The notes beneath the pieces were generated by a model. The model was not told where the DNA came from. It made no database searches and saw only the letters and a list, made by a program, of their open reading frames with translations. This document shows, one piece after another, positions 7,943-16,501 of a stretch of DNA of 64,000 nucleotides (the stretch's first letter is position 1; each line of letters starts with the position of its first letter). A program made the position numbers and the translations under genes. Location of the stretch: NCBI GenBank assembly GCA_050945515.1, contig JBMNTB010000002.1, forward strand, positions 76,055 through 140,054. The letters are read 5' to 3'. This stretch comes from UBA1046 sp050945515 (GTDB taxonomy: Bacteria > Bacillota > Clostridia > Saccharofermentanales > DTU023).

Positions 7943-9505
7943 ATAGAGTGGCTATATTTAGTTATTGGCTTGATTATAGGCGCTGTACTGATAGCAATTA
8001 TTACGATTACCTGGTACAGGCGCGGTCTGAGTAAACAGAGCATTGCACTACAAGAGCAGAAGTTAAAAACTGCTGAAGACATAAAAACGTTGATCTTAGA
8101 AGCGCGTAAGGAAGGTGAAAACAAGAAACGTGAGTTTTTGCTGGAGGCCAAAGAAGAAGTACACAAAGCGAAAGCAGACTTAGAGAGAGATGCTCGCGAC
8201 AAGAGAAGCGAGTTATCACGAGAGAGAAACCGGATTGATCAAAAGGAAGAAGCTCTGGATCGCAGAGTTTCCGCTCTGGAACAAAAGGAGCAAGATATCG
8301 AGCAAAGGCAATGTGATTTGCTGGAAGCAGAAAAGCGGCTACAGGAGGCCGAACAACGTAAAGTTGAAGAACTGGAACGCATATCTGGATTATCTGTACA
8401 AGAAGCTCAGAAACAGGTTCTTGATGAAGCCAGGGTGGAGTATGAACATGATATGGCAATCCTGTTTCGCCAAATTGAGGAAGAAACCAGGGAAAATGCC
8501 AATGTGATGGCTAAAGAGATTGTAGTAAATGCCATCCAAAGATATGCCTCAGATTTTGTTTCGGATGCAACGGTATCGGTTGTTCCCCTGCCTAATGAAG
8601 AAATGAAAGGCAGGATCATCGGTAGAGAAGGTCGGAATATAAGAACTATCGAAACAATGACCGGAGTCGATTTAATTATTGACGATACCCCGGAAGCGGT
8701 AATTTTATCCAGCTTTGATCCGATTCGACGCGAGATAGCCAGAATTGCCATAGAAAAGCTGGTTCAGGATGGACGTATCCATCCTGCCAGGATTGAGGAA
8801 ACGGTTGAAAAAGCTAAGAAGGAAATCGACCAGTCAATCAAAGAAGCCGGCGAAGAGGCTGTTTTTAAATCCGGTGTCGTTGGTATCCATCCTGAAGCCG
8901 TTAAGATACTTGGACGCTTAAAGTATCGCACCAGTTATGGTCAGAATGTCCTACAACATTCTGTTGAAGTAAGCGGAATCGCTGGGATTATGGCCTCAGA
9001 ACTGGGTCTTGATGTAATGTCTGCCAAGAAAGCGGGTTTACTGCATGACATAGGTAAAGCCGTTGACTTTGAGATGGAAGGCTCACATATCCAACTGGGA
9101 GTTGATATTGCGAAAAGGCTTAAATTGGATGAAGTGACAACAAATGCTATCGCATCTCATCATGGAGATGAAGAACCAGCAACAATGATTGCTTCTTTGG
9201 TGGCGGCGGCGGATGCTATATCGGCTGCCAGACCAGGTGCACGAAGAGAGAATGTAGAGACTTATATCAAGCGCATTGAAAAGTTAGAAGAAATTGCAAA
9301 TTCAATGACTGGAGTCGAGAAGTCTTATGCTGTCCAGGCCGGGCGTGAAATACGAGTTATCGTCCTGCCGGATCAGGTTAAAGATGATGAAATGCCTCTG
9401 ATAGCACATCGTATCGCCAAGCAGATCGAAGCGGAACTTAATTTTCCGGGTCAGATCAAAGTGAATATGATACGTGAAAGCAGAGTAGCAGATTACGCCA
9501 AGTAG
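7943..9505 (+). CDS. rny: Ribonuclease Y
   Basis: Membrane-anchored endoribonuclease that starts decay of many mRNAs in Firmicutes. Order of parts: N-terminal transmembrane helix, long coiled coil rich in Glu/Lys/Arg (about 30-190), KH domain with GRIIGREGRNIRTIE, and an HD domain with HSVEVSGIAG and LLHDIGKA. The start is odd. A GGAGG site at 7929-7933 is 9 bases from an in-frame ATA at 7943, which gives a full hydrophobic anchor (EWLYLVIGLIIGAVL). The first ATG/GTG/TTG start in frame, TTG 7970, has no Shine-Dalgarno and would cut the anchor nearly in half. ATA is therefore taken as the start; a mutation or base-call error of ATG is possible. It precedes ymdB, its usual partner. Confidence 0.93.
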   Translation: MEWLYLVIGLIIGAVLIAIITITWYRRGLSKQSIALQEQKLKTAEDIKTLILEARKEGENKKREFLLEAKEEVHKAKADLERDARDKRSELSRERNRIDQKEEALDRRVSALEQKEQDIEQRQCDLLEAEKRLQEAEQRKVEELERISGLSVQEAQKQVLDEARVEYEHDMAILFRQIEEETRENANVMAKEIVVNAIQRYASDFVSDATVSVVPLPNEEMKGRIIGREGRNIRTIETMTGVDLIIDDTPEAVILSSFDPIRREIARIAIEKLVQDGRIHPARIEETVEKAKKEIDQSIKEAGEEAVFKSGVVGIHPEAVKILGRLKYRTSYGQNVLQHSVEVSGIAGIMASELGLDVMSAKKAGLLHDIGKAVDFEMEGSHIQLGVDIAKRLKLDEVTTNAIASHHGDEEPATMIASLVAAADAISAARPGARRENVETYIKRIEKLEEIANSMTGVEKSYAVQAGREIRVIVLPDQVKDDEMPLIAHRIAKQIEAELNFPGQIKVNMIRESRVADYAK

Positions 9506-9568
9506 TATTGAGTGAAACATACTGGTGAAAGGCGGAGGATTTGCACAAGCAATTAATGCAAGAGATAA

Positions 9569-9608
9569 AAGATGCCGGGCAGGATGTAACAAACCTGTCC
9601 GGCATCTT
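9569..9608 (+). terminator. Intrinsic terminator after rny
   Basis: AAGATGCCGGGCAGG (9569-9583) pairs with CCTGTCCGGCATCTT (9594-9608), one G-U pair, followed by ATTTAAT. It would separate rny from ymdB. Confidence 0.75.
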
Positions 9609-9750
9609 ATTTAATATTGTTGTGCAACATTTTACTCTGAAGAGTTAACAATAAACCATTAATTTCTTCAGCTTGGTCACTGATATATGGCCCCAATATA
9701 CGTCCGGAAGCTTAACTATTCTATGATACAATTAGCTAGCGGAGGGCAGC

Positions 9751-10548
9751 ATGAATATTCTGATGATTGGCGATATTGTTGGTCGTGAAGGCAGGGATGC
9801 TCTAACATTTTGGCTGCCTGCCTATAAAGATGCACACAAGATTGATCTCTGTATAGCCAATGCCGAAAATTCCGCCGGCGGCAAAGGCATCACAGCCAAT
9901 ATTGTCAGAGAGCTAAGGGATGCCGGCGTGGATGTTATAACTCTTGGCAATCATGCATGGGAACAAAGGTCCTGGCTGGATGAGGCAGATAGATTTCCGG
10001 AAGTGATTCGGCCTTGGAATGGTGCTCCATCATGGCCCGGACAGGGATACTATGTTCATAAATATAATTGTGGCAAAGTTTTAGTCGTAAATTTGTTGGG
10101 CTATATTTTTATGCAAGGCGCAGATAATCCGTTCTTTTTTATGGAGCGCTACTTCCAAGATTTGTTAGACAGAATTAAGCCGCAAATTACGATCATCGAT
10201 TTTCATGCCGAAGCGACTGCAGAAAAATGTGCCATGGCGTGGTATCTTGCAGACAAAGTAACTGCCGTCTGCGGTACTCATACTCATGTACAGACGGCAG
10301 ATGAGAGGATCATCGGTACCGGCACTGCTTTTATCTCTGACCTTGGTATGACTGGTAGCATGGACGGAGTGATAGGTATGGACAGAGAGCATTCGCTGCG
10401 TCGCTTTTGTACTTATCTGCCAACACCTTATAAGTTGCATTCCGGCAATGTTCATATTCAGGGCGCAATAATTAATGTGGATCATCGCTGCGGTCAAGCA
10501 AGATCGATCAAAAGACTTGATATCAAATTAGAAGACATCAGATCATGA
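9751..10548 (+). CDS. ymdB: YmdB-family metallophosphoesterase
   Basis: Cytosolic phosphodiesterase of 265 residues (TIGR00282/YmdB family). In Bacillus, YmdB hydrolyses 2',3'-cAMP and influences biofilm and motility decisions. Metal-ligand motifs are visible: IGDIVGREGRD at the N-terminus, ANAENSAGG, TLGNHAWE, DFHAEATAEK and GTHTHVQTADE. The ATG has a GGAGG site 6-7 bases upstream. It lies downstream of rny as in many Firmicutes, although a terminator separates them here. Its last four bases overlap the next start (ATGA). Confidence 0.93.
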   Translation: MNILMIGDIVGREGRDALTFWLPAYKDAHKIDLCIANAENSAGGKGITANIVRELRDAGVDVITLGNHAWEQRSWLDEADRFPEVIRPWNGAPSWPGQGYYVHKYNCGKVLVVNLLGYIFMQGADNPFFFMERYFQDLLDRIKPQITIIDFHAEATAEKCAMAWYLADKVTAVCGTHTHVQTADERIIGTGTAFISDLGMTGSMDGVIGMDREHSLRRFCTYLPTPYKLHSGNVHIQGAIINVDHRCGQARSIKRLDIKLEDIRS

Positions 10549-12620
10549 GAGAGTCCAGTCCCCAAATTTTATTTCGAAGGCAATGTCTTTATAGAACTGC
10601 GTACAGACTGACAGCTCTAATATTAATTCTGATATTCATGCTCATCTCTACAGCAGGCTGCATGTTGGAAGAAGGTCAGAGTAATGAGACACTTGAAGCA
10701 ATTTCTACATCAAGTCAGATCAACCTGCCATCTCCTGCAACAACTATTAAGCCGGGTACAGGTGAGTTGAGACTGTGGTGGCAAAAACCACAGGATTACA
10801 GCCCCCTGAAACCAGCAACAGCAGAGCAGAAAGGTATCTACAGTTTACTATACCAGACCTTGTTTGCCATTGATGATATGGGTTATATCTGTCCCGTGAT
10901 AGCGGCAGATTACAGATGGTCAAATGACCGTCTTAAAATAAAAATAGATATTGAACCCGGATTAGAATTTTCTGATGGCACAGCATTAAAACCGGAAGAT
11001 GTTAAAGCTTCAATCGAAAGTTGGATAGCAAACAGGGGATGGATCGTCAATAGCATTCCAGGTATTAATGATGTGTCGTCAGGACAAGATGACATAATAG
11101 ATGCAACTGCTGAGCAAAGTCTTTCAGATATGCCGGATAATGTTAATTCTACAAATGTTGAAGTTACAGAGGGTTCGGTTGAAGAACTGCAAACAACTGC
11201 GGAACTAGCTGAGAATACAGAAGCAGAAGATGTTAATGCTGATCCTGCTAAGAGCAGCGACAGTATGAACGCTGAAGCTTCTGAGACAGGTTTAACAGTC
11301 GATGATATCTGGGCAAATGCTGACGCCCCTACTCCGAATATTGAAGATCTAGTATTTCTTAACCGTGAACAGGCGATGGCCGCGATTAAACAAGTGGTAG
11401 CTACAGATTCTTTTATCGAAATTCATTTGTCTGAAAGATGTGATAATCTACTTGATTTTTTAGCTATACCGATCGTACCTACTGTTTATTCCAGCGGTTT
11501 GCTATCGTCATTTCCGCCCGGAACAGGGAGTTGGTATTGTGTAGAACAGCTGATTACCGGTGAAGCTAAATTAAAGCGAATCGGACATGATAAGGAGCTG
11601 GTAATTCAAGTTTTAGCTTACGATTCGCAGCAACAGGCGATGAAAGCTTTCCTTAATAAGGAAGTTGATTTGCTTCTATTATCTGCTACGGCTTGGCCCA
11701 GATTTGGCGGGCTAAAGGATATTAGGACCCGGAAACTTCCGACCGGTCATTTTGTTTATTTACAACTAAATGTAAATGTTGCACCCCTTAATAGCAGGTC
11801 ATATTTCCAGTCTCTTACCAAGGCTTTTTTGCGCTCAGCTCTGACGGTGGATAGGCCAGCTGGATCCTGGCTCTATTCTCCAATTCCAGAGCGGGGCAGT
11901 CACCCCTTTTTGCCATCCACTCAGGAGATAAAGCAAAAGCTAGAGGAGTTATCGGCTGAGGCTGATTTTGTGTGGCTGCATGATGATCCGGTTCAACCCT
12001 TGTTGATGACTTGGCCTCAGTTTGAGGAGGCGGATATTGTAGGTGAGCAAATCAGAAGAGAATTAAGACTACAGCAAGTACCGGTTGTGCGAACAGGGGA
12101 GAGTCTGATCCCGGAAAGTACGCCGGATCCCTCTTTAAGTCCGACACCTATGGAAACTTTGCCACCAACGCCTACACCGGATCCCAATATTATATATTTA
12201 CCCAGTATTACGCCTGAACCGACCCCGACAGCACTTGATCCGGCGCAGGTGCCTGAAACAGCAGCTTTAGAACTGGTACTCTCTGGAGCTGATCTGTACG
12301 AGCCGTATCTGTTTTTTAAAACAGCGGGAGAAGCAGGGGTGCCAGAAAATGAATCACTGTTAGTACTCAAAGAATTATATTCCCTGAGATTAGCAGGGAG
12401 ATCATCTGAGTCGTCCGGAATTAGGGATGGCTATAGTAATAATTCCGGGGCCAGATTGGCAGGTATAATGGCACTAATAGAACTATTACAGCAATGCAAC
12501 ATGATTGGAATTGCTGTACCCTGTAATGTTATCTGTTATGGTGAGAGGATTGAAGGTGACATTGGTCTGAATGTTGATAATCCTTATTCTGGATTGGAGG
12601 AATTAATTATATGGCCGTAG
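10545..12620 (+). CDS. Family 5 extracellular solute-binding-like lipoprotein with low-complexity insert
   Basis: A 691-residue secreted lipoprotein: a hydrophobic segment at about 20-38 ends in the lipobox LISTAGC (Cys39). The following region (about 70-180) resembles the N-terminal lobe of SBP_bac_5 peptide-binding proteins (GIYSLLYQTLFAIDDMG, LEFSDGTALKPEDVKASIESW). It is interrupted by an acidic Ser/Thr/Glu-rich insert (about 185-265) and later has a Thr/Pro-rich stretch (about 525-565, repeats of TPTP type) that looks like a flexible linker. No permease or ATPase genes are adjacent; it sits between ymdB and lspA, overlapping both. The function is unknown. A divergent or repurposed binding protein is more likely than a classical oligopeptide-uptake component. 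Confidence 0.7.
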   Translation: MRESSPQILFRRQCLYRTAYRLTALILILIFMLISTAGCMLEEGQSNETLEAISTSSQINLPSPATTIKPGTGELRLWWQKPQDYSPLKPATAEQKGIYSLLYQTLFAIDDMGYICPVIAADYRWSNDRLKIKIDIEPGLEFSDGTALKPEDVKASIESWIANRGWIVNSIPGINDVSSGQDDIIDATAEQSLSDMPDNVNSTNVEVTEGSVEELQTTAELAENTEAEDVNADPAKSSDSMNAEASETGLTVDDIWANADAPTPNIEDLVFLNREQAMAAIKQVVATDSFIEIHLSERCDNLLDFLAIPIVPTVYSSGLLSSFPPGTGSWYCVEQLITGEAKLKRIGHDKELVIQVLAYDSQQQAMKAFLNKEVDLLLLSATAWPRFGGLKDIRTRKLPTGHFVYLQLNVNVAPLNSRSYFQSLTKAFLRSALTVDRPAGSWLYSPIPERGSHPFLPSTQEIKQKLEELSAEADFVWLHDDPVQPLLMTWPQFEEADIVGEQIRRELRLQQVPVVRTGESLIPESTPDPSLSPTPMETLPPTPTPDPNIIYLPSITPEPTPTALDPAQVPETAALELVLSGADLYEPYLFFKTAGEAGVPENESLLVLKELYSLRLAGRSSESSGIRDGYSNNSGARLAGIMALIELLQQCNMIGIAVPCNVICYGERIEGDIGLNVDNPYSGLEELIIWP

Positions 12621-13105
12621 TAACTATATTGATCCTGGTTGTCCTAGACCAGTATAGCAAGGCCTTAGCGGAATATTATCTTGCTGAGGGGGCCGTTAAG
12701 ATTATCCCAGGTTTTTTTGAGCTGGAACTGACATGGAATTCCGGGGCAGCTTGGAATTTTCTTGCTGCAAAAAGTTGGGGCATAGTTCTCCTATCTATCA
12801 GCTCTTTGCTTGTAAGCGCAGTGGTTTTATTCTATTTAGGTAAAGCTCACGGTTTAAAGGCCCAAATTGTTCTAGTACTCATTGCTGCGGGCGGTATAGG
12901 CAATTTAATTGATCGGATCCGCTTTGGACGAGTAACTGATTTTCTATCATTTATCTTTGGCTCATATAAGTTTCCGGTTTTTAATCTGGCGGATACATTC
13001 GTCACGATAGGAGTTATTTTGGCAATAATTTTTTTACTCCTGGATCATAGTTTTATAGAGCAAATTACAGGGAATATCACTTCTGAAATAGGTGATGCTA
13101 AGTGA
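12611..13105 (+). CDS. lspA: Lipoprotein signal peptidase (signal peptidase II)
   Basis: Polytopic membrane aspartyl protease that removes the signal peptide of prolipoproteins after diacylglyceryl modification. At 164 residues it has the family's usual size. The two catalytic aspartates lie in GGIGNLIDRIRFGRVTDF and FNLADTFVTIG; WNSGAAWNF matches the conserved NxGxAFg block. Four membrane helices are apparent. It overlaps the preceding gene by 10 bases and the following rluD by 4 bases. The lspA-rluD order is common in Firmicutes. Several lipoproteins in this window would be substrates. Confidence 0.95.
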   Translation: MAVVTILILVVLDQYSKALAEYYLAEGAVKIIPGFFELELTWNSGAAWNFLAAKSWGIVLLSISSLLVSAVVLFYLGKAHGLKAQIVLVLIAAGGIGNLIDRIRFGRVTDFLSFIFGSYKFPVFNLADTFVTIGVILAIIFLLLDHSFIEQITGNITSEIGDAK

Positions 13106-14013
13106 CGATGAGAACTATAGTTGCCATGGAAGACGCACCTAGACTCGACAGCTGGCTGGCTCAACAATGCGGAGTTTCGAGGTCAGCTATAAAGCAATTA
13201 ATTTTGGCAGGTAAAGTATCTTTAAATGCTAAAGCGGTCAAACCAGCTCAGGCAGTAATGAGAGGGCAGACATTTTTGGTTAATGAGGAGCAGAAACCGT
13301 CTGATCTAATTCCCGAGGAATTGCCTTTAGATATAGTTTACGAGGATGAGGTACTGTTGGTAGTCAATAAAGCTAGGGGAATGGTAGTTCATCCTGCGGC
13401 CGGAAATCACAAAGGGACTCTTGTCAATGCTTTATTGGCGTATAGCTCAGCCAATCTTTCTAATGTCCAGGGATATGATCGTCCGGGTATTGTTCATCGG
13501 CTTGATAAAGATACTTCCGGTTTGATAATTATTGCCAAGAACAATCAAGCTCATCGCCATATTGCTAATCAGCTGGCAAAAAGATCGCTGGTGCGTATTT
13601 ACCATACTATTGTCTGGGGTCAAATGGAAGCAAAAACAGCATTGGTAGATGCACCTATTGGCAGAGATCCCAAAAATCGTCAAAGGATGGCAGTGGCAGC
13701 GGATGGGAAACCTGCTGTTACTAAAATAGACTTGATTGAACAAGCTTACCGCGGAGCGCATCTTTGTTGTCAATTGACTACGGGTAGAACTCATCAAATC
13801 AGAGTGCATTTATCATATATCGGTCATCCTATAGTAGGTGATGTCGTCTACGGCAAAAATAAACCTACCATCTATCATGACGGTCAATTATTGCATGCTA
13901 AGAGTCTGGAATTTATCCATCCTGTATCCGGGGAGACGATCAGTCTATCATCCGATCTGCCGCCGGAATTTGATTTTGTTATGGAGTATATGCGTGGTGA
14001 AAGAGAAGACTAG
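13102..14013 (+). CDS. rluD: RluD-like 23S rRNA pseudouridine synthase
   Basis: Cytosolic enzyme of 303 residues with an N-terminal S4 domain (about 10-70: RLDSWLAQQCGVSRSAIKQ) and a PseudoU_synth_2 domain. The catalytic motif is HRLDKDTSGL, with VVHPAAGNHKGT and TGRTHQIRVHL also conserved. The GTG start at 13102 overlaps the lspA stop, and an ATG two codons later is an alternative. By position next to lspA it corresponds to YlyB of Bacillus, an RluD-type enzyme; the exact uridines modified cannot be read from the sequence. It overlaps the downstream DUF881 gene. Confidence 0.9.
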   Translation: MTMRTIVAMEDAPRLDSWLAQQCGVSRSAIKQLILAGKVSLNAKAVKPAQAVMRGQTFLVNEEQKPSDLIPEELPLDIVYEDEVLLVVNKARGMVVHPAAGNHKGTLVNALLAYSSANLSNVQGYDRPGIVHRLDKDTSGLIIIAKNNQAHRHIANQLAKRSLVRIYHTIVWGQMEAKTALVDAPIGRDPKNRQRMAVAADGKPAVTKIDLIEQAYRGAHLCCQLTTGRTHQIRVHLSYIGHPIVGDVVYGKNKPTIYHDGQLLHAKSLEFIHPVSGETISLSSDLPPEFDFVMEYMRGERED

Positions 14014-14797
14014 ATCTCGGAAAGGATTGTACTCCGGTAATAGTACTAATACTCGAAGTAGCGAGCTATTGAGACAGGAGGTAAAATTACTGCTATTTGT
14101 CTTGCTCATCATGTTTGGAATTTCAATCTCAGTTATGATTAAAAATATTGGAACTCACAATGAAGTGGAAGAAATCTTTAGTCAGTATGAAGCAATACGG
14201 AATGAGCTTAATACTTTAGTTCATAACAACGAATCTCTATTGAGACAGCAAAAATCTTTGGAGAATAAGCGACGTGATTTATTGGATTCGCTGGAGATTA
14301 CGACTAAGCGTCCGGAGTTAATACAAGAATTAAGATCAGCAAGACTCCTTGCAGGTCTGGAGACTGTAACCGGAACAGGTTTGACGATTACAATGAATGA
14401 CAAAGAAGGATATGATCCATTAGTAGATAAATCGGATGCCTTAATACATGACGGCACAATTACCTATATAATTAATCTGTTAAACGGAGCGGGGGCAAGG
14501 GCTTTATCTTTTAATGGAACTAGAATTACTGCCGTACCTCAGATTTATTGTATTGGCCCGACTATTTTATTCTACTCCAGGCGCTTGGCACCACCCTATG
14601 TGATTATTGCAATTGGACCTACAGAGGAAATGTTGTCAGTTTTAGAGACTGACAGGTATCTACAGAGAATTACTTCGAATGAGGTCGGGATCCGCATGGA
14701 GATCCAGACAGGCCAAGTAGTCATTCCAGCGTTCTCGGAATACGAAAATTTCAGAGAACATATTACCCATTTGGAGGCCACCAGAAATGAAGATTAG
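13994..14797 (+). CDS. DUF881 family protein (first of two)
   Basis: A 267-residue protein with a short basic N-terminus, one membrane helix (about 32-50, LLLFVLLIMFGISISVM), a coiled coil (EIFSQYEAIRNELNTLVHNN and beyond) and a DUF881 domain (GLETVTGTGLTITMND, IINLLNGAGARALSFNGTRI). DUF881 proteins occur near cell-division and envelope genes in Gram-positives; their function is not established. GTG 13994 or 13997 is chosen because GGAG at 13983-13986 has proper spacing; a longer open frame upstream lies wholly inside rluD in another frame and is not protein-like. The gene overlaps the second DUF881 gene by 11 bases. Confidence 0.85.
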   Translation: MVKEKTRSRKGLYSGNSTNTRSSELLRQEVKLLLFVLLIMFGISISVMIKNIGTHNEVEEIFSQYEAIRNELNTLVHNNESLLRQQKSLENKRRDLLDSLEITTKRPELIQELRSARLLAGLETVTGTGLTITMNDKEGYDPLVDKSDALIHDGTITYIINLLNGAGARALSFNGTRITAVPQIYCIGPTILFYSRRLAPPYVIIAIGPTEEMLSVLETDRYLQRITSNEVGIRMEIQTGQVVIPAFSEYENFREHITHLEATRNED

Positions 14798-15500
14798 ATT
14801 TGGTCGCAGCACCTTTGTAATTGTTATATGCATTGTCCTGGGTATTTTACTCGCTTTACAGATGAAAGGTCTAAATAGAAAATCTGTTACCCGGGACAGT
14901 TTACAGGAGCTACAGAATTCTGTGATTGAATATCAAAAAAAGAACCAGGATCTTGATCGGCGTAATAACCAGTTGCATGACTATATCCGAACCCTTGAGA
15001 ATGAGCTGAGCGGATCTGAAACCGGAGCTTTAGCAAAAATTATTGAAGAAAAAGAGCAATATGCTATTTTTGCCGGCTTGCGAAAAGTTGAAAATGACGG
15101 AGTGATTATTTCATTGACTAGCAATGCTCCAGCGAGAATGCGAGATTCGGTTTTAAGGCAATTTGTTAATGAACTAGCTTCCCTTGGTGCTCAGGCAGTT
15201 TCCATTAATGGCGAGCGCAAGGTGGCTACTACAGAAATCAGAGCTAATGATGACCAGATTATTATCAATGGCGTTCGTTTTGATCGCAACGATACCTTTG
15301 AGATCAGAGCAATTGTTAATCCGGATTCGATAGACGAATACATTATTCCGTATCTGGAAAATGTGCGAGAGGTAATTCTCAAAGAATTGGAGGGCGAAAG
15401 CTGGACAATCACGATTAAACATGAAAAGAAATTAGTGATTCCTGCTCTGCGTGAAGATAGGATTGCGTACCAAAATGATTTGCTGGTACCTGTAGAATAA
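14787..15500 (+). CDS. DUF881 family protein (second of two)
   Basis: A 237-residue paralogue-like neighbour of the preceding gene. It has one N-terminal membrane helix (FVIVICIVLGILLALQM), a coiled coil of about 45 residues and a DUF881 domain (FAGLRKVENDGVIISL, FVNELASLGAQAVSINGER). The two are clearly diverged and share architecture more than sequence. Tandem DUF881 genes are common in Clostridia. It overlaps its upstream neighbour and is followed 18 bases later by phoH. A role in envelope or division biology is only inferred from the family's usual location. Confidence 0.85.
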   Translation: MKIRFGRSTFVIVICIVLGILLALQMKGLNRKSVTRDSLQELQNSVIEYQKKNQDLDRRNNQLHDYIRTLENELSGSETGALAKIIEEKEQYAIFAGLRKVENDGVIISLTSNAPARMRDSVLRQFVNELASLGAQAVSINGERKVATTEIRANDDQIIINGVRFDRNDTFEIRAIVNPDSIDEYIIPYLENVREVILKELEGESWTITIKHEKKLVIPALREDRIAYQNDLLVPVE

Positions 15501-15517
15501 AGTTATACTACTTTCAT

Positions 15518-16501
15518 ATGGAATATACTATTCAATTCGATCATACAAGTGCGGGGATGGCAGTATTGGGAGCCTTCAATGGCCATGCAAAGCTTGTTGA
15601 TGAATCTTTCCAGGTAGAAACTGAAGCAACTTCGAATGGCTTGGTCATACGCGGCGATAAGCCGGAGAATATTTCTGCGGCAACCGAAGTATATCGCAAG
15701 ATGAATGATTTGCATGATAGTGGTCAACCATTGACTGATCAGCTGGTGAACTATTTGATTAATATCGTCAAGGATGGTGAAGTTGAAGCTTTTAAGGAAT
15801 TCTCTCCGGACATTATCTGCGTTAACTCAAAAGGCAGACCACTCATGAGTAAGACATATGGACAAAAAAAATATATCGAGTCCATAGAAAAAAATGAATT
15901 GACATTTGCCATAGGGCCGGCAGGTACGGGCAAGACATATCTGGCGGTAGCAATGGCAGTTAAGGCTTTTCGTGCTCATGAAGTATCCCGGATTATTTTA
16001 ACCAGACCAGCAGTTGAAGCAGGAGAAAAACTGGGCTTTTTACCGGGTGACCTTCAAAATAAAGTTGATCCGTATATGCGTCCTCTCTATGATGCACTAA
16101 ATGATCTGATGGGCAATGAACAATATTTAAAAAATTTAGAAAAGGGACTAATTGAAGTTTCGCCTCTGGCATATATGCGTGGGCGTACGCTAGATGATGC
16201 TTTTATCATTCTCGATGAAGCGCAAAACACGACCAGAGAACAAATGAAGATGTTTTTGACCAGGATAGGATTCCATGCTAAAGCTGTGGTAACCGGAGAT
16301 ATTACTCAAATTGATCTTCCTGTTAATACTTGGAGTGGTTTGGAAGAAGCGGCATTGTTGCTAAGTAAGGTAAAAGGAATTGGTCAAGTCAGGCTTACCC
16401 AAAGGGATGTTGTACGAAACCCTTTAGTGCAGCGAATTATTCAGGCCTATGAAGAAGCTGAAATGCTCAGACAAAAGAAAAAGCGAGGAAACAGAAGATG
16501 A
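15518..16501 (+). CDS. phoH: PhoH family ATPase
   Basis: Cytosolic P-loop ATPase of 327 residues, resembling the N-terminal part of superfamily I helicases. Walker A is IGPAGTGKTYLA (about residue 130), Walker B is FIILDEAQN, and VVTGDITQIDLP is the conserved motif III. The N-terminal 100 residues match the usual PhoH lead-in. Biochemical role in bacteria is still unclear; RNA-related functions are proposed. It overlaps pgpH by 4 bases and belongs to the phoH-pgpH-ybeY-era group common in Firmicutes. Confidence 0.93.
   Translation: MEYTIQFDHTSAGMAVLGAFNGHAKLVDESFQVETEATSNGLVIRGDKPENISAATEVYRKMNDLHDSGQPLTDQLVNYLINIVKDGEVEAFKEFSPDIICVNSKGRPLMSKTYGQKKYIESIEKNELTFAIGPAGTGKTYLAVAMAVKAFRAHEVSRIILTRPAVEAGEKLGFLPGDLQNKVDPYMRPLYDALNDLMGNEQYLKNLEKGLIEVSPLAYMRGRTLDDAFIILDEAQNTTREQMKMFLTRIGFHAKAVVTGDITQIDLPVNTWSGLEEAALLLSKVKGIGQVRLTQRDVVRNPLVQRIIQAYEEAEMLRQKKKRGNRR

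Noticed and set aside
9541..9645. Small TTG-started frame after rny with GGAGG nearby
   Set aside because: The ribosome site is only two bases from the TTG, and the frame runs through the terminator stem.
13838..13993. Upstream extension of the first DUF881 frame
   Set aside because: It lies entirely within rluD in another frame; the protein-like part and a ribosome site start at 13994.
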